This document shows, in pieces, positions 33,427-43,760 of a stretch of DNA of 64,000 bases. The notes below the pieces were generated by a model that ran no database searches, had not been told where the DNA came from, and worked only from the letters and a program-made list of their open reading frames with translations. The stretch covers positions 75,753,691 to 75,817,690 of the forward strand of contig CM071570.1 in NCBI GenBank assembly GCA_036426205.1, written 5' to 3'. Made by a program: the position numbers and the translations under genes. The stretch's first letter is position 1. Each line of letters begins with the position of its first letter. This stretch comes from Ascaphus truei (Eukaryota > Chordata > Amphibia > Anura > Ascaphidae).

Positions 33427-34427
33427 TGTAACCCTGCTTCCCCCCTTCCCCCAGACTCTACGGTGGTGTCTAGGGTGCCTGAGGGTGGATTACATGCGGT
33501 GTGATGCGTACCTGTGAGGAACAGGAGGGCCTAAGCTTCCCGCAATGTTGTGGGGGAGCCAGGACCGGGCTTCTGGGGTGGTAGCCTCCATGATCTCTTA
33601 GTGGTGCAGCGCCTCCATCTTCTATACTCCCAGGAATATGGGACAGGACCGGTATAGGAGAACCCCTTGGGTCCCAGGGTAGTACTTTCCAAGTCACACA
33701 CAGACTTTGATGATAATGAATAGTCTCTTTTATTGACAGAGCAGCAATATCCCAACGATAGTGGCTTTCAACAGCCGCAATAACAATAACCAGGATGGGT
33801 TATTACGCCGCTCACCCTGCACCCAGATAATTCCTCCTCTCCTTCCCTCCAAGTCGCTCCTCCGGCAGGATGGTCTGGGCTAGGGCTTCAAAACCACGCG
33901 GCCCACCCCTGAGGTTAGCCTCGAGGTGGGTCTTGGAATCTCCCCATCACCCCTGGCAGTGGGGTGAGGGCATTGGTCCACCAAGTCTATAATTCTATCA
34001 TCTCTACTAAAGGACGCTGAATCTTTCCGCTCTTCTCTCTCTTGCACTCTGCGCAGGGGAGATCTTAGTCTCCTCCAAATCCTCGGACCGATCCGCAAGA
34101 TTCCTTGACTCATGGCATATTAACTGCACTGTATACTCTCGGCATAACCAACCGGCAACTCCAGACTCTCGATATCACTATTAACTCTCTCTAACTAACT
34201 CTCTCACCGGAGTTGGCTGCTAAATATAGAGCTAGCCCCGCCCCTCGTGATGTCAGCAGAACCTCCCCTCTTGCTCACGCCTGCAGCAGAGTCCAGGCCT
34301 GCGTCTACCACTCAGGATAGGGCTATAAAGGGGGAAAACCCATGATGATTACTGGTGCCTGATCTTAATAGGACTTACCACAGCAGAAGGAGATAGGTAT
34401 AGCCTGTGCTGTTTACAGGGGACTACA
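33427..34427 (-). mobile_element. Solo LTR, about 1.0 kb
   Basis: Bounded by TGTAACCCTG and GGGGACTACA (TG..CA on both strands). On the minus strand an AATAAA signal lies at 33734-33729. No internal coding sequence, and no clean 5-bp duplication is seen in the TA-rich flank. It interrupts the 3' non-coding part of the Penelope-like element. Confidence 0.55.
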
Positions 34428-34462
34428 TTTATAAAGATGAGACTATATTCATACTATCCATA

Positions 34463-35482
34463 TTATAAAAAATGGATAAGTTCCCAATCTTGATTGATAC
34501 CAGCCGGGTGTAAGGAATCCATACTAAAAATCCAGAACATCTCACGTTTGTTGAGCATGTTCAATCTGCCACCCTCCCGTATTGGAGGTGGAACATGCTC
34601 AACAGCCGAAAAGGAGAAGTTCTTGATACTGCCCTTTGGGCACTGTGTGAAATGTCTAGAAACCGGATGTAAAATAGTGTTTTTCTTTATGGCCCTGACG
34701 TGTTCCATAATTCTTACTTTTAAAGGTCTAATGGTGCGACCAATATAGTGTCTGCCACAACCGCAGTTTAATATATAGACAATATAGCTAGAATTACAAT
34801 TAATAAATGTTCTAATTTTAATGTTTCTTTTAGGTATAATGGATTTAATGTGAGTGATAGGAACTGCATATTGGCAGATCACACAATGGCCACACTTAAG
34901 GAAACCTTTTGGTACATTCGAAATGTGTTTCTGATGATGTGAGTGAAATAGACTAGGTGACAAGAAGCCCGCCAATGACTTGGCCTTTTTGAACACAATT
35001 TTCGGTCCTTCATTAACAATTTTTTCAAGATCCACGTCCAATTTTAGAGTATCCCAATGTTTATAAATGATGTTTCTGATTAAATCAGCTTGTCTAGATT
35101 GTTGTGTAATAAAATAGGGCATGTTGAGGTTCCCCCTCCTCTGAGAAGAACCACCTCCCCTATTACATTTTATAGAATTTCCACAGTTAGAAAGAAGATC
35201 CCCACGATCTAATAATCTAACCCCATCAAGAGCTTCCATGATATGTGAATGATTATATCCCCTCATCAAAAATCGATGGGCTAAGTCCATAGACTGTGTC
35301 TCAAAAGACTCTTTAGTGGAACAAAGTCTTTTGAGTCTCAAAAATTGACCCTTTAAGATACCCCTCTTCAGGGGTCTGGAGTGATCACTATTAAACATTA
35401 AAAAAGCATTACAGGAATTTGGTTTCCTATAGATGTCCGTTTGAATTGTTTTGTTGATGTCTACGTACAGCATTATGTCCAA
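34463..35482 (-). pseudogene. Penelope-like RT C-terminus, Cys-rich linker and GIY-YIG endonuclease
   Basis: 339 codons, intact through the stop at 34463. The N-terminal part ('TIQTDIYRKPNSCNAF') is the end of the RT thumb region common to Penelope elements. Near residues 185-200 a Cys cluster 'LKCGHCVICQY' lies in the linker. The endonuclease occupies about residues 225-300: 'YIVYILNCGCGRHYIGRTIR', then 'KVRIMEHVRAIKK' with the catalytic-type Arg and Glu, and 'HPVSRHFTQCPKG'. It ends 'GINQDWELIHFL'. The enzyme nicks DNA and primes reverse transcription of the element RNA. It is separated from the RT by one frameshift (35482/35495). Confidence 0.9.
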
Positions 35483-35494
35483 ATAACAAATATG

Positions 35495-36366
35495 TTAAAG
35501 ATTGAATTCGTAAGTAAACGTGAGATTATAATCGTTAATATTTAAAGTGGTAAAAAAAGATTCAAACGATAAAAAATCACCATCCCAAATGAAAAACAAA
35601 TCATCAATACAACGTCTATAAAATTTAATGTGCTTCCTAAAAAGATTGTGATCACCATAAATAAAAATAGATTCCCAAAAGCCCATAAACAAATTAGCAT
35701 AAGATGGTGCAAATGAAGTACCCATAGCTGTGCCTTTTAGTTGTAAGTAAAATTGTGAATCGAAAGTGAAATAGTTGTGAGTTAATAAAAAAGAAATAGC
35801 TTCTAATATAAAAGTGCTCAGTGTCGTGGGTAAATTAAATAAACGGAGAAAATGCTGTACTGCGGCAATATCATGTTCATGCTGGATAAGACTATAAAGG
35901 GACATCACGTCCATAGTCACCCAACAAAATGAAGTCTCCCACTTAAAGTTTTTTAAATCCATCAATAATTGATTGGTATCTTTAAGAAAAGAAGGTAGTC
36001 CTTGAACCAAAGGTTAAAGGAATTTATCGATGTAGCGAGAGACACCATCTCCCAAAGATCCAATGCTAGCCACTATGGGCCTGCCAGGAGGACAGGTCAG
36101 TGACTTATGTATCTTTGGGAGATGGTGAAAAATAGGAACAATCGGGTGTGGACAAAAAAGGAAGTCAAACTCCTTAGTGTTAAGGACACATAAGATCCTA
36201 CCCAAATCCAGTAATGCTTTCAACTCTTCAAGAAAGACATTGGTATGGTCTTTCCTGAGTTTCCTATATGATGTCTGATCTCCCAGTTGTCTGAGAGCTT
36301 CCTGTTTATAACTGGCAGAGGACTGGACAACTACTGCTCCCCCTTTGTTGGCATTTTTTATGACAT
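35495..36366 (-). pseudogene. Penelope-like reverse transcriptase core
   Basis: Minus-strand frame from about 36366 to 35495 with one in-frame TAA at 36014-36016. Motifs in order: 'NANKGGAVVV' (RT1; family NADKGG), 'HLPKIHKSLTCPPGRPIVAS' (RT2), 'VTMDVMSLYSLIQHE' (motif A with catalytic Asp), 'LQLKGTAMGTSFAPSYANLF' (motif B) and 'YRRCIDDLFFIW' (motif C with the Asp pair). These features mark Penelope-like elements and their relationship to telomerase-type RTs. The catalytic residues are all present; only the stop and flanking frameshifts disable the gene. Confidence 0.9.
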
Positions 36367-36369
36367 ATT

Positions 36370-37808
36370 ATGATCCATTTGGAGGTTGAATAATTCTATT
36401 TTTTCCTCCTCCGTAAGATTGCCGTGGGATACAGAACTGAATGTGCAGTTCTCTGCCAGTTTCCTAAGATCTTGCTCCACTAATCTTTCAAAGGTTGTTA
36501 TATACTTTAAGGGCCTTTGGAAGTGTAGGGGATAAATGTGGATTTCTTTCTAAAGTCAGTATATTTGGATACAAAAAAATTACACATGTGTAAATCGTCA
36601 TTTTGTTCAGACAATAAACTCTCCATATCAGATATGGCACAATGTTCTCTGAAAGTGAATAATGAATGATGTGAATCAGTGCCCAATCCCTCCCCAGCCC
36701 CAATGGAGGCTGACAAGGCAAGGGGAAGCGGATTCACATCAGACTTAGCTGCAAAGAATTTTTTCATACAAAGTTTGCGAACAAAACACTGGAGATCAAT
36801 AACAGTATCAAAGAGCTTAAAGTTATTTGATGGTGCGAAATTCAGCCCCTTGTTTAGGAGATACAATTGAGCTGATGTCAAAATTTCATCAGAAATATTA
36901 GTGACATTGTTGTTAAAGGCATTTAGAAATATTTTTTCCTTTTCTTTTCTCCTATAGCCCCCCCCCCCCCCCCCGTTTCTTCCTCGATCTCCGCGTCCTT
37001 TTCCTGACCAGTTCTTTGTATCATAATCCCTCTGGGTTTGGTGCCAATTGACTGACTGTCCTGAAACATTTGGAGTGGGTTGATTCCTAAGATCTTCTCT
37101 GGAACGGCTACTAGATCAGATTCAAAACTTAATACCTCTGCTGCTCTATTCTTCAAAATTGATTTTTTGGGATTCTTTTGAGATTTATCCGTGTCTCTGG
37201 AATTGGAGAAGGATCTACCTGATCAATCCCTGCCAGATATAAATTTGTTTCTTTATATAATCTTGTTTATCGCGTTCAAATTTTGTTTGTTTCTTATAGA
37301 TAATTTCCTTCTCCTCATGTTCCAGATTCTTAGATAAAATCTGATCATTATTCTTAAAGTTCTCCATTTCCTCAAATGCTTTAAGTCTGGTTTGTAATGA
37401 TTCAATATCTTTCATCAACACAGTGATTTATTTTGTTTTTTTGCTGTATAATAATCTGTATGAGTTTAAAGGAACATTCATCTAGAGTCTGGGTCCATAA
37501 CTTCTCAAATTCAATGCTATTAAATCCAAATGTGGGAGATTTTTTAATTCTCAACCTCTCGGTATCCGATTCACCTTAGTATAGTTCTCTAGGGTTGTAA
37601 TATCCCACCATAATCTCAGTCGTTGTACCAACAATTTCTCCAATCTGAAGAAGTGTGTACCCAGATCAGAGGGTTCCTCACATACAAGTTCCCCGCTATC
37701 ATCAAAGACATGTTCTGCCCGTCTATGGCGTTTAGAATTATCACAAGAGTTATATGTAAATGTCTTGACTGTCACTTCCTCGACATCATCCTCATTGATC
37801 TCCTCCAC
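36370..37808 (-). pseudogene. Penelope-like ORF, N-terminal region
   Basis: Several broken frames. 37808-37551 is an acidic start ('MEEINEDDVEEVTVK'). 37421-37215 is Lys/Glu-rich and likely coiled coil. 37156-36923 has a poly-Gly stretch caused by a run of 14 C at about 36961-36974. 36881-36507 ('LNKGLNFAPSNNFKLFDTVI') is typical of sequence ahead of Penelope RT. Read together they are the usual N-terminal extension of vertebrate Penelope proteins. At least four frame changes occur. 36609-37808 is repeated at 44027-45200. Confidence 0.7.
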
Positions 37809-37869
37809 AGTGTAATAAACAATATATATATAGTATTAATCAGTCCATGGGTATAGATGAAACAATAAT

Positions 37870-38612
37870 GTCCAATCCAAAAAATGGAAAAAAACAGATG
37901 AAAAAGTGTCAAGAATGTAAAAAATGCCTCTCCAGCCCAAATAAACTCAGTAGAAATATATGTGTGGGTAAACTCTTCTTCAGAAGAATATATATCCTCA
38001 GCTTGAATCCATCATAAATCCATGGTATAAGCCACCCAATATAGCGTAATGTCCAGCAGAGAAAGAGAAATGAGTCCCAATATGAGTGCTTCTAAAAACC
38101 AGATGATGGCAGTGATATAGCTGATAACCGGGATTTTTATAAGTGAACTCACACTATAAACCCCACAAGAAACAAGACCCTAGATCCAAAGGCTGGAGCA
38201 CTATAAAATCTCCACAAACACAATAACCATAATGAATGCAATAAAGGGAAAGGAAATGAGCATAAACTCACATATGATAGTCCTTAAAGGTCTCCGATAA
38301 TCCCGAAAGTCGCGTGCGTCGATCCAATGACAGGAACAGGAACATGAAAAAAGATGATCGCGCACTGCAAAAAATAGGGCTGGAGGCAGATGTGAAAAAA
38401 TAAAAATGCTTTATTAAATGTGCATAATAGCCAAAGCTAAAAAAGGGAAAGAAAAGAAAAAAGGCTCCCCTAACGCGTTTCACACCTGTGTGGCGCTTTA
38501 TCAAAGGGTAACCTATGTTCAGGAGTAGCTCCCCTAAATAGCAGTCTCAATGCGGATGTAGTTTTGCGCCAAAACTCTATCAATGAGATCAGCTGGTAGG
38601 AGACCAGATGAT
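37870..38612 (-). repeat. Penelope terminal repeat unit (5' copy)
   Basis: Matches 29779-30450 in the same orientation. Contains the hammerhead-like motif at 38463-38513 and ends where an inverted unit begins (38613). Confidence 0.7.
38463..38513 (-). ncRNA. Hammerhead-ribozyme-like motif of the Penelope repeat
   Basis: Minus strand: GGTTACCCT, TTGATAA, A, stem II GCGCC/GGTGT around ACACA, GAAA, CGCGTT, AGGGGAGCC. Stem I pairs 7-8 of 9 positions. The GGTGT arm differs from GGCGT at 38955 but keeps pairing as G-U. Confidence 0.6.
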
Positions 38613-39105
38613 TTTATTTATATTATTTAATGTTGTTTTTCTATCTTTCTTGTTTTAATTAATCTTTTTTATACTTTGTTATTGTATAATTTCTTCATTA
38701 TTGTGATGTTTGTTTATGTTTAGGTTACAAAGTATCAGCCTTACGCTTGTTTTTATATTTTGCTTGTGACTCCCTTACTTTGCGCTCCAATGCAGAGGTA
38801 TTTTTGCCCTTCTGTGCTTCCGTAGCTTACTATCCGGTCTCCTACCAGCTGATCTCATTGATAGAGTTTTGGTGCAAAACTACATCCGCATTGAGACTGA
38901 TATTTAGGGGAGCTACTCCTGAACATAGGTTACCCTTTGATAAAGCGCCACACAGGCGTGAAACGCGTTAGGGGAGCCTTTTTTTCTTTTCTTTCCCATT
39001 TTTAGCTTTGGCTATTATACACATTTAATAAAGCATTTTTATTTTTTCACAACTTCCTCCAGCCCTATTTTTTGCAGTGCGCGATCATCTTTTTTCATGT
39101 TCGTG
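38613..39105 (+). repeat. Inverted Penelope terminal repeat unit
   Basis: Head-to-head partner of the preceding unit and inverse of the outer half of 29779-30690. AT-rich start, then the hammerhead-like motif (38928-38978), then a stretch ending 'tttttcatgttcgtg' at the target duplication. Confidence 0.75.
38928..38978 (+). ncRNA. Hammerhead-ribozyme-like motif, best-preserved structure
   Basis: Stem I GGTTACCCT (38928-38936) pairs with AGGGGAGCC (38970-38978) at eight of nine positions, counting one G-U. The core is TTGATAA (38937-38943), where C3 and G8 of the usual CUGANGA are T38937 and A38942, able to form U-A. Stem II is GCGCC (38945-38949) with GGCGT (38955-38959). GAAA stands at 38960-38963, a minimal stem III CGCGT follows, and the predicted cleavage falls after T38969. 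Layout agrees with type-I minimal hammerheads known from Penelope-like elements. Catalysis has not been shown. Confidence 0.65.
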
Positions 39106-39230
39106 TAGCTATAGAACATGTTCATATGCATTTCAGAGGAGCGGATAGAGTGAACACATTATACAAAAGAGAGGCATACTGGATTTTTTCATTGGACACT
39201 TTAGCCCCTAAGGGGTTAAATTCCCAATGA
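39106..39230 (+). pseudogene. Old Penelope-like element: endonuclease C-terminus
   Basis: After the duplicated target, the frame of 29487-29778 goes on with 'VHMHFRGADRVNTLYKREAY' and 'WIFSLDTLAPKGLNSQ' and ends at TGA 39228-39230. The tail 'W-I-F-x-L-x-T-L-x-P-x-G-x-N' matches the ends of the copies at 10966 and 34463. This shows the older element was intact here before the 9.3-kb insertion. Confidence 0.8.
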
Positions 39231-40070
39231 GATTTAAAGTATTTTCTTTAACCAGTATGAATACATGGTATAGACATTAATTATTCCATCTTTAAGCTTT
39301 ATTCTTATATGCGTTACTTTCCCATTTAATATGTTTTTGCTTCCTATGGGTTCATATAATTCTTACTTGGATTATGTTTAGTATATATATATATCATTAA
39401 CTGCTCTGAGGGTTTTCACAGTAAAATCATATTACATTATATTTTGATGATTCATTTTGTCACATTTATTATTATATTTGTGTGACCCAATTTATTATCA
39501 TTATTATTACATTATTTTATATTGTCTATTTATATATTCATATATTATATTCATTACAAATTATTATTCAATTATATATATTGGCTGTGACTTTTCCTCA
39601 GAATAGTTTATTTATACTCCACACCTTATATTTGATTAATCAATCTTATTTAGGATGGTAATTTATTTTGGAGTTTTTTTTAAGAATAAGACTAATAATA
39701 TAGTTTCATATTTCCTCATTTTTGTGATAATATATACTAACTTAAATCAAGTATAGGTATGAATTGCTTTGACCAATGTTTTTCGTTTAGATCATGTTAT
39801 ACCATTTAACTGAATTCTTGTTACGTCTAAATGCCACTATTAATGAATATCAACTGATGTCTGTAATCAATTTACAGTCATCTGTGTTTGCCAGAAGGAG
39901 GGGCTATAAAATCAGGCAACATACCCTCCGTTCAACACTCCTTGAGAAAGCGCTGTTAGAGCGTGAAACGCGTGGGAGGAGATTTTTGTTTGTTTTGTCT
40001 CAGTATGTCCCCAGTTTGTCACTTTTAACCACGTAGTTTAATAAAATTTCTTTTATTTTTGTCCTAGACC
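39231..40070 (+). repeat. 3' non-coding region and terminal repeat of old Penelope-like element
   Basis: Very AT-rich, then a GC-richer end with a hammerhead-like motif and AATAAA near 40039. It ends near the 'gtcctagacccggtgag' stretch. Confidence 0.5.
39937..39979 (+). ncRNA. Hammerhead-like motif of old Penelope element
   Basis: CTCC, core TTGAGAA (39942-39948), A, stem II GCGCT/AGCGT, GAAA, CGCGT, G, GGAG pairing with CTCC. Positions 3 and 8 are U and A. The base before the predicted cleavage is G, which hammerheads do not tolerate, so this copy should not cleave. Confidence 0.5.
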
Positions 40071-40560
40071 CGGTGAGTTGTGAGTGCTTGGGGCTTGTTC
40101 GAGTGTCTAACCAATCCTCTACAGCGTTCTTGACTCTACTCTCTGATTGGACGGAACCGCAGCAGCAGGGCAGGACTGACCTCAGCTTAACGGAGATACA
40201 ACGTACTTTGGATACAGCGCATTACTCTTTGGGTTTACTACGATATGAAGATTGCATCATCGCGCAGGACAACAGAGGTAATTTATTATTACTTACCTAC
40301 TGTGAGATATTTCTCTGCCAGCAATTGTCACAGAGCAAGCTAGCTCTATTTGTTTCCATTGAGATTCACATGGACTGCCATATAAGTACTCACTGCCTCC
40401 TGATCACTCTATATCCCTGCACGTGAAGGCTGCTGACAACATGCCATTAAATACTTTATTCACTGCTTCATACAGCTATAATCCCTTTCCTCTTTGCTGG
40501 GATTCAGAGTGTCTTTAGAGCTGCAAATGGTCTTTATATATTTTTCATGCATTCCTGTAA
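40071..40560. other. Unassigned DNA upstream of coiled-coil element
   Basis: No recognisable protein. It may hold the lost 5' part of the LTR element that follows, but no LTR match to 42403 was seen. Confidence 0.35.
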
Positions 40561-42390
40561 TGAACCCTACCCCACGGAAGAGTGGCCCTCCCGGTCTATG
40601 AGGATACAAATAATGATATCTCTTATGGGGAACCCGAACCGAGTCTGACCCGCAAAACACCCCAAGAATGGTGGAGGTGTCTAAACTCGGTACGCACAGA
40701 ACAACTAGGTCTCTATGACCCTGGATATTCCTGCCAGCTAATGCAACTACAAGAAAAGCCTGGTGGATACAGTGAAGCTGCTGGAGTTTCAAATAAAGAC
40801 AGAGACCCCAGTATCCCTGATGGGACGGATTCATCCAAAACAAAAAGGCAGAAAAAGAAAAGCAGTTCTTCACTTACCGTGAAAGGAACAGACGCATCCG
40901 CAGATCCTGCATTGAAAAGGGTGTCTGCGATGCCCTGCAGCCTAGAGAAAATGGAGGATTTGTCACGCAGATGACAGAATATCCAGAGGGCCCAAGGCAG
41001 AAGTCCTGTAACCCAAAGAAGTGTCTGTCCGGTTCCAACAGTGAGGAACCCTCAACCAACCACACCAGGCAAGCAGAGCTGAAACAAGTGAGTGACAATC
41101 CCTTGACTAGCCCTGAAGATACACTGCAAGCTGCCAGGCATAACTGTGATCTGCTCCGTGAAGAAGTGAAACTGGATTGAGAAATCAAATCAGAGCTACA
41201 GAAGAATGTGCTCACCATTTACTCTGCGGCCAAGACCGAATTGAAGGATCTAAGGACGGATCTAGATACTGCGAACACTAAAATTACCACCATGGATGAA
41301 AAGCAGAGCAAGTCGACCGAATGATTGCTAATCAGAAAAAGAAGTAAGAGTAGGCACTGAAAGGGATTACAGTCTCTCAGCAAGAGGTTCACAATTGCCA
41401 TAGAGAGTTGGAAGTCTCTCAGAATGAGGTTCATACTCTCGCATGGAACTGATGCCTCACACCAGGAGGTGAACAGTATCTGGACAGAGGTGGCCATATC
41501 TCAGAATGATGTTCATACTCTCCGCATAGAGCTGGATGCCTCACACCAAGAGATCAGCAGTTGCTGAACAGAACAGGAAGTCTCTAAAAAGGAACTTCAC
41601 AGTCTCATTGAGGAGCTGATGTCTCTCAAAAAGCTGTCTACAGTCATAGTATGTATCTTAAAGTCTTTCCAAAGGAGCTTCACACCCTCAACCTAAAGAT
41701 AGAAGTCTCACACCAGGAGACCGGGAGTCTCAACTCAGAAGTGCGTAAATGGAAGGAGGACTACAAGGAGGCCCTGAATATTACAGAGACGATAAAAAGA
41801 GAAAATACAAGGCTGCAAGAAGAAAATTCTGATTTCACTGACCACATCAATGAATGAATGAAAAGCTTCATGAGCTAGAAAAAATAATGAAACTATTTGA
41901 ATATGAAAAGTTAGAAGCGTTGGAGCAACATACACAAGCAGAGCACCTATTGCAGAACCAACTGCAAGGTCTGCGTACGCACCTACAGATTGCAAAAGAG
42001 AAGCAGCGATCTCTGCAGGAAGAAAATCTGCAAGCTAATAAAGAAGTACAAGTGCTGCAGGAACGTCTGATTACCCAGTGTGTCCCCGCAAAGCTGCATT
42101 AGAAACGGAAGGCTACCCTGAGCATCACCAGAGCATCGCTAGAGGCCAAGTTTAGAGGTCAGGTGACTCGGTACAAAAGAGAGCACATGAAGGTCCAGAA
42201 ACTGAGGCAAGCAGCTGCGGCCCTAGCGAAGAAATCTACAGAGCGCCAAAATATAATGAAGAATACGTTGATGCACAATCAGAGCAAGCTCCAAAAACAG
42301 GATTCTCTCGCTGATGAGCTAAGCTTCGTAAAAAGGGAGGAAAGCAGCAGAGTAATTCAGAAGTACTACAAAGCTCTTGTCCAAGTAAGG
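40561..42390 (+). pseudogene. Coiled-coil protein gene inside an LTR element, broken
   Basis: Successive plus-strand frames form one decayed protein. 40582-40974 is a Lys/Ser-rich N-terminus ('SSKTKRQKKKSSSSLTVKGT'). 40971-41180, 41651-41857, 41854-42102 and 42163-42471 are heptad-rich. Short repeats of the type 'EVSQNEVHTL' recur at 41370-41640 (DNA unit about 75-80 bp: 'tctcagaatgaggttcatac'). The last part, 'VIQKYYKALVQVRLERE', looks like an IQ-type helix. I do not recognise the family. It lies just before a purine tract (ggaaagagaaa) and an LTR start, so it seems to be the internal gene of a non-autonomous LTR element. No gag, protease or RT is present. Confidence 0.5.
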
Positions 42391-42391
42391 T

Positions 42392-42646
42392 TGGAAAGAG
42401 AAATGTATCTGTGTGTAGCCATGCCTGGTTTGGCAACCAGTCTTCTCTCCCTTACATGCATGCCCTGGTAATAGCAGGCAGTGTTAGGACCAATTATGGG
42501 TTTTCCCCACACAGGTAGCTCCCTTGAGTGACAGGGGAGGAGGTGGGTCTAGGCCTGTTTTCTACCCAATCCTGGGTTCAGATCTTGTACATTCCTCCCA
42601 CTGTACTTAAGGGGTTGCACCACCCAAATTGAGCAGTGTCTCTACC
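42392..42646 (+). repeat. LTR 5' part, duplicated around a nested insertion
   Basis: 255 bases with a purine tract followed by TGTATCTGTGTGTAGCCATG. The same 255 bases, at about 4% difference, lie at 52601-52855, where the LTR goes on. The DNA between holds hammerhead-bearing Penelope-type units and the duplicated block. Confidence 0.7.
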
Positions 42647-42905
42647 GTGCGACATTAGTAACTTAATTCATTGATATCATCATTTGTGTTGTTGGTCCCT
42701 TATTGTAATAATATAGACTTATACATTTTTTTTATATATTTTTAATATATTTGTATATTTTTTAATGTATGTATCTATGTGTATATGTTTTATCCTTATG
42801 TATGTTCCCATACACGTTTATGTATGTGTTATATGATGTATGCTTTTGATGTGTTGTATTGGTCAATAGCAAGTACAATACTGATTGGAGGGCTCCACTG
42901 CAAAC
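42647..42905. other. AT-rich left part of a Penelope-type unit
   Basis: No coding sequence. Continues in sense at 52172 once the next insertion is removed. Confidence 0.4.
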
Positions 42906-42919
42906 TATCTATGATCCCT

Positions 42920-43690
42920 AAAGAAAACAACCAGGGAAGCGCTATATTAGTTGGGATCAGGCTCAGCAGCCAATTTTATGTATAAACCACATATAAAACA
43001 ATAGCATAAAATAGCATGAATGAATACACAAAAATATAATATATAAAATGAGTAACACAAGTCTCTGCCAGTTGGAGATTGTCCAGGTGATGTAAGTGCA
43101 AGTTAATGCCCCTGTCTGATCAATGGTGACAGAACTTTCGGGCAAGAGTGTGCCCTTTGAGAAGTAAGATAAATCCAAGTGGTAAGCTGGGATGAATGGA
43201 ACGCTACCAACTGGCAGGTAATTGAAGTGTGTAGAAATGGGAAAGTTGGCCGTAGGCCATCAAATATGGAAAAAGCTCACCCAGACTCAAACTCTTTGCG
43301 GCTGGTGGCCTCTTTTTTTTTTCCCTCCTCTCAACAGCCTCGCTGCAGAAACTCCGCTGCCACAGCTCTCCTGGGCTTGCACACCAGGGATGGAACTACT
43401 CACATGGCGCCGGGTTTCCGGGTATGACTCACGGCCGGACGTGACGCACCAACCCTTCCCGGCTGTGCCTGGAGATGCGCGCAGCACACAGGGGCTGAGA
43501 GCCGAATTTCACACACCTCACACAGCTTCAAGTTCAAAAGTCCCCCACTCCGCAGTACACTCTCCAAGGACTCCACTTAGACCACCAGGACTGGGGCAAG
43601 TGAGACCAGAGGGCACAAGAGCTGCAAACCCCTCTAGAATCCTCCTCCTAGCCGTTTCAGCACGTGAACGTGCTTTCCATCAAGATCCCC
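42920..43690 (-). repeat. Penelope-type unit, left arm of a large palindrome
   Basis: Begins right after TATCTATGATCCCT (42906-42919). Its inverse lies at 43700-44026 (truncated) and, fully, at 51020-51799. A GC-rich part (43330-43620) precedes the ribozyme-like motifs at the palindrome centre. The open frame 43222-43773 is not a recognised protein. Confidence 0.7.
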
Positions 43691-43760
43691 TGATTGAAAG
43701 CACGTCACTGCTGAAACGCGTAGGTACCCCGATGAAGCAGTCACGTGCTGAACGAGTAGG
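43644..43760. ncRNA. Three adjacent hammerhead-like motifs at the palindrome centre
   Basis: One motif on the minus strand (43644-43690) and two on the plus strand (about 43687-43727 and 43724-43760). They share AGCACG-TCA-CGTGCT as stem II, then GAAACGCGTA. The core is CTGATGA-like with C3 and G8 intact, but each copy has single-base losses. The matching trio in the second duplicate (50951-51074) preserves different bases, so the true sequence is probably better than either copy. Confidence 0.55.

Larger units (their letters stand above)
29779..39105 (-). mobile_element. Penelope-like element inserted in an older one, 14-bp target duplication
   Basis: TAGCTATAGAACAT occurs at 29765-29778 and 39106-39119, flanking this segment. 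Removing the insert restores the endonuclease frame of the older element. The insert is a minus-strand Penelope-like retroelement: a terminal-repeat unit at each end (29779-30690; 37870-38612) in the same orientation, an additional inverted unit at the right (38613-39105), and between them an RT/GIY-YIG gene (34463-37808). It also contains two later insertions, a Tigger-like element (30982-33217) and a solo LTR (33427-34427). Such partly inverted terminal repeats and target duplications of 5-15 bp are usual for Penelope elements. Confidence 0.8.

Noticed and set aside
39400..39560. Possible AT-rich replication origin or matrix attachment site
   Set aside because: Only low-complexity AT richness within Penelope 3' non-coding DNA; nothing specific.
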